Assembly (NCBI GenBank): GCA_964392615.1
Contig: CAYMRB010000562.1
Coordinates: 1-5,488 of the forward strand
Length of the DNA: 5,488 nucleotides
Direction of reading: 5' to 3'
Origin: CAYMRB01 sp964392615
GTDB lineage: Bacteria; Planctomycetota; UBA8108
Part shown: positions 1-5,488 of the stretch, in pieces
Numbering within the stretch: position 1 is the stretch's first letter
Layout: each line of letters begins with the position of its first letter
Program-made: the position numbers and the translations under genes
The notes under the pieces: model-generated
Told to the model about the DNA's origin: nothing
The model's database searches: none
What the model saw: the letters and a program-made list of their open reading frames with translations, nothing else

Positions 1-2067
1 GTTCGAGATCGACACGACGACCTTGCCCTTCCCCTCGACGGACAATGTCGCGACCTTGATCCACAGGTTGTCGATCGGCGGGCGCTTCTTCTGATTCACC
101 GTCGTCGCCGACGTCTCGCCGCTGGCCTCGACGGTGACGGGCACATTCGTCGCGCGGTTGTCATTCGGCGTGTACGCGATGCGGACGTCATACCGCCCTG
201 CCTCCGCGACCGCGGCCTCGAATCGCACGCTGCGGATCCCCTTGCCGTCGTTGCCGTCGTGTAGATACCCCTTGCCGACGTAGCCCGGTACGGACGTGCT
301 CTCGGACCAAGTGTTCGTGCGCTGCGCTTGCGCATCGTCGACGACGATGCCCTTCAGCCTCTTCGGGTCGAGGCCAGCCCGCGCACGACCGCTCGAGCTG
401 CGATACTCGAGCACCGCGCCGTCGGCCAGTAGCCGCTCGCGCAGTCGACCGTAGTCGACGTCCTGCACCGCGATGCCGGCGTCGATCGCCATCGCCGCCG
501 CTATCGCCGCCGATTGTCCCAGGACCATGAACACCGGCTCCATGCGAATCGAGCCGTACGCGATGTGGGAGCTCGACAGGCAAACTGGCACGAGCAGGTT
601 CGTGCACTGGGACCGCCTGGGAACGATCGCGCGATAGCTGATCGGATAGGGACCGCCGGGGTTGATCTGAATATCGCCCTCGTTCCGCACCCACGCGCTG
701 CCGTCCGCTCCGTGGACGACGTAGCGTTGCGTGTTGTGCGAGTCCATATTGTACGATCCCATGCCGACGGGGTCGGGCGTGGGTACCAGGCGGCGGAGGT
801 GGAGCTCGGTCATCACGAAGTCGCTGACCATGCGTCGGGCTTCGCGGACGTAGATCTGATGCGGCCAGTGGCCGTTGTCGAGAAACTCGTCCTTCGCCAG
901 GCCCCAGCGGCTCATCGGCTCGCGGACATCAGCGGGTACGCGCGGATCGTTGCTCAGGAAGTAGAAGAAGCCCTTCTGATAGTGCTCGTGCTCCTCGAGA
1001 ATCTCGCGTCGACGCTCGTACGATGCTTCCGGGTAGTCGTAGTTCCTGCCGATGTTGTCGGTGCTGAACGCGCCGTGGTTGTTCGTGTCGGTCTTTGCGT
1101 TGGGGGCCGGGTCGAACTTCTGGAACACCCGGCGCCAGCCGGTCTTCAGGTAGCGCAGCAGCAGCTCGTACTGCAGCGGGTCGTAGCCCGGCGGCTTCGG
1201 GAACGGCACGCGGTTCTCGGCGACCTGTGTCAGGCAGACGCGGTAGTTGTAGGCCTGCAGGCGATGGTCGCCCTGGCCGTCCTCGCCCGGATCGTCGCCG
1301 TGCACGCGCGGCAGCAATCCGCTCGACGGGTCGCCCGGCTTGACGTACGGATCGACCTTGGCGCCGAACTGGTGGCTGCGGGCGCGAGCCTTCTGCACGC
1401 CGTTGAGCGTCTCGCCGTACTTTGCGTTCGACTCGCGACCGACGTGATAGGCGACGCCCGCGGCGGCCATCAGGTCGCCCTCGTACGTCGCGTCGATGAA
1501 GCAGCGGCCGCGGTAGGTCTCGCCGCTCCGCATCGTGATCGCCACGATGCGCTCGCCGTTCTTCTTCACGCCGCCACCGGAGCGATCCAGCCACCGGTCG
1601 CGATGGACCGGCACGCCGGCCGCCGCGATCATCTGCTCGAAGGTCCTCTCGGCTACGTGCGGTTCGAAGACCCACATCGCGTCGTCCTTCGGCCTGTAGC
1701 GAGAGTACTCGGCCGGCTTCTGCCACTTCCAGGCCTCGGCGCGGTCGTAGTGCACCTTGACGCGCCGGTAGAACTCTCGACTGAAGCCGCCGATCACGGC
1801 CTTGTTGCCCGAGTCGGTCCAGCCCAGGCCGCCGGCCGTCAAGCCGCCGAGGTGTCGGTCCGGGCACACGACGATCACCGACTTGCCCGCACGCGAGGTT
1901 TGGATCGCGGCCGCCATCGCCGCCGAGGTGCCGCCGTAGATCACGACGTCGTACACCTTCTCGGTCGCGGTCCTCGCGATCGGCGCGGCCGTCGCTGCCG
2001 TGCAGAACGAGATCGCGATCAACAGAGACGACAGACAGCGGAACATGGCGGTTCCTCGTGCGTGCAT
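1..2067 (-). CDS. Exported FAD-dependent oxidoreductase (PF12831 type) with golvesin-like C-terminal domain; C-terminus cut off by window edge
   Basis: Reading leftwards from 2067, 689 codons are open to base 1, so the stop lies outside the window. Residues 1-28 look like a Sec signal peptide: basic start, hydrophobic core around LSSLLIAIS, and an Ala-rich cleavage area (ATAA). There is no twin arginine. At 39-62 is a Rossmann FAD-binding start, YDVVIYGGTSAAMAAA, with GGTSAA in place of GxGxxG, followed by HLGGLTAGGLGWTD at 72-85. Further family blocks are IDATYEGDLMAAAG (191-204), VGRES..YGETLNGVQ (209-225), and the C-terminal FAD block NLLVPVCLSSSHIAYGSIRM (490-509) followed by EPVFMVLGQSAA (510-521). 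Residues about 573-689 match the golvesin/xanthan-lyase carbohydrate-binding-like domain: WSESTSVPGYVGKGYLHDG (587-605), YTPNDNRATNVPVTV (632-646) and the VNQKKRPPID area (657-666). Comparison with such domains from memory suggests that only a few tens of residues are missing. Homologues are often misnamed xanthan lyase because of this domain; the flavin half is an oxidoreductase of unknown substrate. Export suggests action outside the cytoplasm. The start at 2067 is chosen from its ribosome binding site; Met at 2046 (residue 8) is the alternative and leaves the signal peptide intact. Confidence 0.93.
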   Translation of the reverse strand, partial: MHARGTAMFRCLSSLLIAISFCTAATAAPIARTATEKVYDVVIYGGTSAAMAAAIQTSRAGKSVIVVCPDRHLGGLTAGGLGWTDSGNKAVIGGFSREFYRRVKVHYDRAEAWKWQKPAEYSRYRPKDDAMWVFEPHVAERTFEQMIAAAGVPVHRDRWLDRSGGGVKKNGERIVAITMRSGETYRGRCFIDATYEGDLMAAAGVAYHVGRESNAKYGETLNGVQKARARSHQFGAKVDPYVKPGDPSSGLLPRVHGDDPGEDGQGDHRLQAYNYRVCLTQVAENRVPFPKPPGYDPLQYELLLRYLKTGWRRVFQKFDPAPNAKTDTNNHGAFSTDNIGRNYDYPEASYERRREILEEHEHYQKGFFYFLSNDPRVPADVREPMSRWGLAKDEFLDNGHWPHQIYVREARRMVSDFVMTELHLRRLVPTPDPVGMGSYNMDSHNTQRYVVHGADGSAWVRNEGDIQINPGGPYPISYRAIVPRRSQCTNLLVPVCLSSSHIAYGSIRMEPVFMVLGQSAAIAAAMAIDAGIAVQDVDYGRLRERLLADGAVLEYRSSSGRARAGLDPKRLKGIVVDDAQAQRTNTWSESTSVPGYVGKGYLHDGNDGKGIRSVRFEAAVAEAGRYDVRIAYTPNDNRATNVPVTVEASGETSATTVNQKKRPPIDNLWIKVATLSVEGKGKVVVSISN

Positions 2068-2074
2068 GGGGAAA

Positions 2075-2080
2075 TCTCCT
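2075..2080 (-). promoter_or_regulatory. Ribosome binding site of the FAD oxidoreductase gene
   Basis: On the minus strand AGGAGA lies 7 bases before the ATG at 2067 (AGGAGATTTCCCCATG). This is a near-consensus Shine-Dalgarno sequence at good spacing. It favours 2067 over the in-frame ATG at 2046, which has no comparable purine run at the right distance. Confidence 0.8.
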
Positions 2081-2179
2081 CGCGAATGGGAATGCGCAGC
2101 CGTCGGGCGTGCCGCAGCCGCGGACATCCTACGGACTGGTCGTGATGACTGCGATCACTTCGTCTGCTGCATCGCGGCA

Positions 2180-2207
2180 TCGACGGCCAGCTCGACTTGG
2201 CCGTCGA
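2180..2207 (-). terminator. Perfect 10-bp inverted repeat; candidate stem-loop or terminator downstream of the permease gene
   Basis: Left arm TCGACGGCCA (2180-2189) and right arm TGGCCGTCGA (2198-2207) are exact reverse complements around an 8-base loop, giving a GC-rich stem. It lies 65 bases past the permease stop codon and 113 bases before the oxidoreductase start, the expected place for transcript-end or processing structure. No U-run follows the stem on the minus strand, so it is not a classical intrinsic terminator; an RNA-stabilising hairpin or a protein-binding palindrome is equally possible. The rest of the 204-base gap (2068-2271) contains no convincing promoter and no gene I can support. 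Confidence 0.4.
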
Positions 2208-2271
2208 CGAGCTTCACTCCTCGCAGTGTTCGAGGTCGATCAACGCCTCCTCGCGCGGACGTCGCGAGTTT

Positions 2272-4344
2272 CTAATCGCCGCTACTGCAGCACCCTCCGC
2301 TCGGCGGCGGGTCCGGGGGCGGCTTCTCGTCACCGCCGCAACACGAGCCCGCCCTCTCGTTGCCCACATCCACATCCGCATCCGCATCCGCGTCCGCGCG
2401 CGCTGCGCCGCTGCCAGCGTCGTCCCCGGTGCTCGTGCCGCCCGCACTGCGCGAGAAGATCGTCGCGACGAACTCGCGCGGCCCGCGTCGCAGGATCGAC
2501 AGCACGACGAGCACGCCGAGGGCGACCAGTGCAGCCACCCGCCACGGCGACGCATGGTCGTGAACGTGTTCCGCCGAGCTCGCCACCGGCGACTCGAGGA
2601 ATGCGTTCGTCGCGATGCCGAGGGCGACCGCGAGGCCGATCATCAACACGCTGAAGACGGCGGCGACCCGGCGACCGTGGAGGTCGCGCAGCACCCCGAA
2701 TGTCGATACGTTCGTCGCCGGCCCCGTCAACAGGAATGCTAGCGCCGCCCCCGGTGAAACTCCGCCCAAGAGTAGCACTGCGACGAGCGGCGTCGCGCCG
2801 GACGCGCACACATACGCGGGTACGCCGAGCAGAGCGAAAGCGAGCACCTGGAGCCAAGGCGGCATCGTCGCGAGGAAGCTGCCTTCGATGAACGGCATCG
2901 CGCCGGCCGCGATCAGCAGTCCGAGGATGATCCAGGGGCCGGTGTGGTCGAAGACCTCGAAGAAGCCGAGCCGCAGCGCGTCGAGCACGCGGCGCGCTCG
3001 CGTCGACGCAGCGCTGCCGATCGCGACGGTGCCGTTTTCCTTGTCGTCGCTGGTGCCGTCGGCATGGCTGCTCGTGGTGCGCTGCGGAGCGGGAGACGGC
3101 CTGCCCGGCGCGACGCGGCCGACGAGCGCACCGATCACCAACGCGACGATGGCGGCGGCGCCCACGCGGACGAGCGTGAACTCGCCGCCGAGAAGCGGCA
3201 GCGACAGCAGAATCGCGTCGAGCCCGAGCTCCGGCGTCGCGACGAGAAACGCCATCGCGGCAGCCGGCGCCGCGCCTCGCGTCACCAGCGTCCGGTAGAG
3301 TGGCACGACGCCGCACGAGCACACCGGGATCGGCAGGCCGATCGCGACGCCGCGAACGGCCTGGCTCCACGTGCCGCCTCGCGACATCCAGCGGACGGAG
3401 GATCCGGGCAGGAACACGCCGATGAATCCGGCCAGCGCGTAGCCCAGCAGCAACGCGGGCGCGCCGTCGAGCGAGAGCTCGAGCAGGTTGTCGACAAATC
3501 CGCCGTGGTCGTGCTCGCCGTCGCTCGGCAGCAAGTTCTCGCCGAGGAGCGCGGCGACGAGCGCCAGGCCGATCAGCCCTCCGACGCCGGCGGCCCAGGC
3601 CGAGCGTGTCGGCGGGGCCGGCGCGGGGACCTTCTCGCCCTCACCGTGGGAGCACGAGTCTCCCTCGTGCGGACGATGGAAGACGACGTGCAGCAGCGAG
3701 CCGGCCACCAGCGCCTGGATCGCCGCGATCGTCGCCGCGTCGAGCGTCTCGAACAGGTGCTCGCCGACCGCGTAGCCCGCGACGCGACTGCCGGAGATCA
3801 AACCGATGACCGACAGCGCCCAGAAGCGACCGAACGCGCGGCGGATCAACCACCAGACGGTCAGCCCGACCGGCAGGCTGTGAAGGACCACCGCATACGG
3901 CAGGTGGGAGTGTCCGAGCTCGTGGGCGTGACCGTCGTGTGCGGCTGCGCCCCCTTCCGCGCACGCCAGGCCGTCGAAGACCGAGTGGATGCAGAGACCC
4001 CCGAGGCCGAGGACGAGCGTGACGAAGTGCGCGCTCCGACCGATGCGCCGGAAGTTCCGCTCGAGGAAGAAGGGCACGAACAGCCCGGCGAGCGCGACCG
4101 GAATGACCGGCCAACCCCCCTCCGCGAAGCTCGCGGGCAGGATATCCGCCAGGATCAGCCCGCCCATCGACACGAAGATGAAGCCGTCAAGGCCGGCCTT
4201 CGTGCCGGACCTCCCGCGCAACGTGTGGTAGATGAGCGGTGCGACGGCGAGGACCAGGATGCTGGTGATCAGTGAGGTCATCGAGGTGGCTTTCGAGATC
4301 AGCCCGGGGGCACGAGGAGCCGGGGCGGACCGCGACAGCGTCAT
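2272..4344 (-). CDS. ZIP-like / SO_0444-type permease fusion, probable divalent metal (Cu/Zn) efflux transporter
   Basis: 690 residues, polytopic, about 15-17 hydrophobic segments by eye. Residues about 22-225 form a ZIP-like domain. HSVFDG (120-125) and HSLPVG (155-160) sit where ZIP helices TM4 and TM5 carry HNxxEG/HNxxDG and HxxPEG, with the usual His-rich loop between them (HDGHAHELGHSH, 136-147). Residues about 285-585 form an ArsP/DUF318-type permease in two related halves: PIPVCSCGVVPL (338-349) with FLVATPELGLDAI (366-378), then GVPAYVCASGATPL (507-520) with FLLTGPATNVSTFGVL (537-552). The Cys-Ser-Cys-Gly and GPATN blocks are typical of this family and of the SO_0444 Cu/Zn efflux branch. 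Other ligand-rich stretches are HEGDSCSHGEGE (226-237), EHDH (277-280) and HVHDH (593-597). The tail has an Ala/Asp repeat (649-660), SCCGG (667-671) and GGCCSSGD (683-690). Plain SO_0444-type permeases lack the N-terminal ZIP-like part, which accounts for the extra length. The start is uncertain: ATG at 4344 has GGAAGG directly abutting it and GGAAAAG slightly further up, while Met22 (4281) begins right at the first membrane helix but has no Shine-Dalgarno. Metal specificity and direction are inferred from the family, not shown. Confidence 0.88.
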   Translation of the reverse strand: MTLSRSAPAPRAPGLISKATSMTSLITSILVLAVAPLIYHTLRGRSGTKAGLDGFIFVSMGGLILADILPASFAEGGWPVIPVALAGLFVPFFLERNFRRIGRSAHFVTLVLGLGGLCIHSVFDGLACAEGGAAAHDGHAHELGHSHLPYAVVLHSLPVGLTVWWLIRRAFGRFWALSVIGLISGSRVAGYAVGEHLFETLDAATIAAIQALVAGSLLHVVFHRPHEGDSCSHGEGEKVPAPAPPTRSAWAAGVGGLIGLALVAALLGENLLPSDGEHDHGGFVDNLLELSLDGAPALLLGYALAGFIGVFLPGSSVRWMSRGGTWSQAVRGVAIGLPIPVCSCGVVPLYRTLVTRGAAPAAAMAFLVATPELGLDAILLSLPLLGGEFTLVRVGAAAIVALVIGALVGRVAPGRPSPAPQRTTSSHADGTSDDKENGTVAIGSAASTRARRVLDALRLGFFEVFDHTGPWIILGLLIAAGAMPFIEGSFLATMPPWLQVLAFALLGVPAYVCASGATPLVAVLLLGGVSPGAALAFLLTGPATNVSTFGVLRDLHGRRVAAVFSVLMIGLAVALGIATNAFLESPVASSAEHVHDHASPWRVAALVALGVLVVLSILRRGPREFVATIFSRSAGGTSTGDDAGSGAARADADADADVDVGNERAGSCCGGDEKPPPDPPPSGGCCSSGD
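2363..2398 (-). repeat. Hexanucleotide tandem repeat encoding an Ala/Val-Asp dipeptide run
   Basis: About six consecutive 6-base units of the form TCCRCR on the plus strand (cccaca, tccaca, tccgca, tccgca, tccgcg, tccgcg). The minus-strand reading gives alternating Ala/Val and Asp residues, ADADADADVDV, at about residues 650-660 of the permease, between its last membrane segment and the Cys-Cys tail. A length-variable acidic linker is the simplest reading. Six-base units keep the frame when copies are gained or lost. Confidence 0.75.
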
Positions 4345-4349
4345 CCTTC

Positions 4350-4384
4350 CGGCTTTTCCGGGAGAGATCCTACCGGGGAAGCCG
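4350..4384. other. Imperfect hairpin immediately upstream of the permease start
   Basis: Arms CGGCTTTTCCGG (4350-4361) and CCGGGGAAGCCG (4373-4384) flank an 11-base loop. As a plus-strand RNA all 12 positions pair, two of them G-U. As the minus-strand transcript expected here, the same arms give 6 pairs, two C-A mismatches and 4 pairs. The hairpin ends 5 bases before the ATG at 4344 and contains the GGAAAAG stretch, so it could influence translation of the permease or mark the end of the upstream transcript. No U-run follows. The rest of the 81-base gap (4345-4425) shows no clear promoter. Confidence 0.3.
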
Positions 4385-4425
4385 CGGAGTGTCGAAGATT
4401 GAGACCGTCTAAAGATGAAGGTCGG

Positions 4426-5488
4426 CTACCGCCGCGCACCGGCTCGTGTGCGCGGCGCCGGGAAGGCCGCGTCGGCGTTCATGTCGACCGCCCGCGCCTG
4501 TTCGCGTAGGGGGTCGCGCACCTGGTCGTAGACCCTGCGCCGCAGCGTCGCCGGAGCATTGCGCCAGGCGCGGGCCTTGGTCGGGATCGCGTGTTGGCCG
4601 CCCCCGGGCGTCAGCAGGAAGCGAACGAAGGCCGCGGCGACCATGTCGTCGAACGGAGGCAGACCGATCATGCCGCGTTCGCCGGTCGTCGTGTCGACGC
4701 CGTGCCGCGCGTGGTACGCCCGCCACACGCCGCGCGCCTCATCGAGAAAGCGACGCGACGCATCGCCGCGACCGGCGACGAGGCCGTCCTCGATCGCCCG
4801 GAGGATCAGCCCGTCGATCGCGCCGCGCGCGTGCTCGATGCGCTCGATCGACAGCGATCGGACGAACTCGCGAGTGACGAACTCGTCGATCGGATGCGTG
4901 AAGCGCGCCGCGCCCGCTTCACCGTCCTCGTCTCGACTCGTGGCGAGCTGCTCGAGCTCGCCGGCTCGCGACAGCCGTCGCACGAGTGCGTAGTACGACT
5001 CGGCGTGGTCGCGATCGCCCGCGAACCACAGCCCCTGCACCGCCCAGATCAGGAACGCTTCGTGCTCCGCGACGAAGCTCTCGCGCGTCAGCTGTGCCGT
5101 CGCATCGATCGCGTTGACGCGATCCGCGGCACCGAGTACCGCGAAGTGGTACGCGTCGATGAAGCGTGTGTCATCGAACAGCCGGTAGTAGCCGCTGATC
5201 GGATCGAAGGACAGCTTGCCGTGCTGTGTCAGGAGAATCAGCGAGTCGCGCATCTGTTCGTCCGCCATCAGCACGCTGCCCGTCGCGGACGATCGTCCTC
5301 GACGCTCGGCGGCCCGGACGCCGAGCGATGCCCAGTACAGCGAATGCGACAGCGGGTGGCGCCAGTCGAGGGGCAGCAGGCGTGACTTCGGCTGAACGCC
5401 GGCGGTCTCCTCGTCGACCCCGGCGAAGAAGAAGTCTCCCTCCATCAGCGCGAGCATCCACGACGGGTCCATGTGGTAGTCGCGCGAC
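4426..5488 (-). CDS. Uncharacterised conserved-looking protein, C-terminal part (N-terminus outside the window)
   Basis: The frame runs from the window's right edge to a TAG at 4428-4426. An ATG at 5472 exists, but the frame stays open before it (ARDYH precedes the Met) and no Shine-Dalgarno lies upstream, so the protein most likely starts outside the window. I do not recognise a named domain. The visible part looks soluble and largely helical, with no membrane segment or signal. From Met5472 the striking blocks are MDPSWMLALMEGDFFFAGVD (1-20), DWRHPLSHSLYWASLGVR (36-53), LILLTQHGKLSFDPISGYYR (78-97) followed by DDTRFIDAYH (100-109), and the HEAFLIWAVQGLWFAGDRDH run (135-154) followed by AESYYALVRR (155-164). 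The last is reminiscent of a helical-repeat (TPR-like) hairpin, but this is only an impression. Clusters of aromatic and acidic residues look constrained, and codons are G/C-ending like those of the neighbouring genes, so it is a real gene. The Arg-rich C-terminus (TRAGARR) is probably disordered. The permease gene starts 81 bases downstream on the same strand; a functional link is not evident. Confidence 0.8.
   Translation of the reverse strand, partial: SRDYHMDPSWMLALMEGDFFFAGVDEETAGVQPKSRLLPLDWRHPLSHSLYWASLGVRAAERRGRSSATGSVLMADEQMRDSLILLTQHGKLSFDPISGYYRLFDDTRFIDAYHFAVLGAADRVNAIDATAQLTRESFVAEHEAFLIWAVQGLWFAGDRDHAESYYALVRRLSRAGELEQLATSRDEDGEAGAARFTHPIDEFVTREFVRSLSIERIEHARGAIDGLILRAIEDGLVAGRGDASRRFLDEARGVWRAYHARHGVDTTTGERGMIGLPPFDDMVAAAFVRFLLTPGGGQHAIPTKARAWRNAPATLRRRVYDQVRDPLREQARAVDMNADAAFPAPRTRAGARR

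Noticed and set aside
929..1867. Minus-strand 312-codon open frame
   Set aside because: It overlaps the oxidoreductase frame out of phase, is Arg/Gly/Asp-rich and has no motifs. The true frame is open through the whole region to the window edge.
514..2145. Plus-strand 543-codon open frame
   Set aside because: It is antisense to the well-supported FAD oxidoreductase gene. Its translation is low-complexity, rich in Arg, Ala, Val and His, with no family motifs, as expected from GC-rich shadow frames.
2142..2158. Short inverted repeat GTGAT-N7-ATCAC as an operator
   Set aside because: Five-base arms are expected by chance at this density, and no promoter elements are recognisable next to it.
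2155..2217. GTG-initiated 20-codon mini-ORF in the gap after the permease gene
   Set aside because: AGGA abuts the GTG with no spacing, the ORF is very short, and it overlaps the palindrome that explains its composition. There is not enough support to call a gene.
2330..3370. Minus-strand 346-codon open frame
   Set aside because: It overlaps the permease gene in another frame and is Arg-rich throughout; the permease frame carries all the recognisable motifs.
2944..4275. Plus-strand 443-codon open frame
   Set aside because: It is antisense to the permease gene. The translation is dominated by Arg, Asp, Glu and Gln with no hydrophobic core or motif.
4591..5385. Plus-strand 264-codon open frame
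   Set aside because: It is antisense to the uncharacterised minus-strand gene. Its Arg/Ala/Val-rich composition without domain features marks it as a shadow.
5470..5472. ATG as the true start of the rightmost gene
   Set aside because: The frame is open upstream to the window edge and no ribosome binding site precedes the ATG, so an internal Met is more likely.

Overview
The window is GC-rich bacterial chromosomal DNA with three protein genes, all transcribed leftwards (minus strand). The secreted FAD-dependent oxidoreductase with a golvesin-type C-terminal domain, the high GC content and the style of the uncharacterised third protein point to a high-GC planctomycete. A myxobacterium-like lineage would also fit. 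This placement is inferred from family distribution only; there is no rRNA or marker gene here.

Reading in the direction of transcription (right to left), the layout is as follows. (1) 5488-4426 is the C-terminal 353 codons of an uncharacterised, probably soluble protein whose start lies outside the window. (2) An 81-base gap (4425-4345) holds an imperfect hairpin directly before the next start codon. (3) 4344-2272 encodes a 690-residue polytopic membrane protein. It joins a ZIP-like N-terminal domain to a two-half permease of the ArsP/DUF318 type, resembling the SO_0444 Cu/Zn efflux family. It has His-rich loops, an Ala/Asp repeat and a Cys-Cys tail. (4) A 204-base gap (2271-2068) contains a perfect 10-bp inverted repeat and the ribosome binding site of the next gene. 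(5) 2067-1 encodes an exported flavoprotein of the FAD_oxidored (PF12831) type, which runs off the left edge within its golvesin-like domain.

The genes share a strand, but the gaps (81 and 204 bases) and unrelated predicted roles (unknown, metal export, extracytoplasmic oxidation or carbohydrate-related chemistry) do not argue for a single pathway. The feature most worth a second look is the metal transporter: two transporter-like domains in one chain, with a partly degenerate ZIP metal site and several separate metal-ligand-rich segments. No mobile element, CRISPR array, tRNA or rRNA was seen. The long open frames on the plus strand are antisense shadows of these genes.
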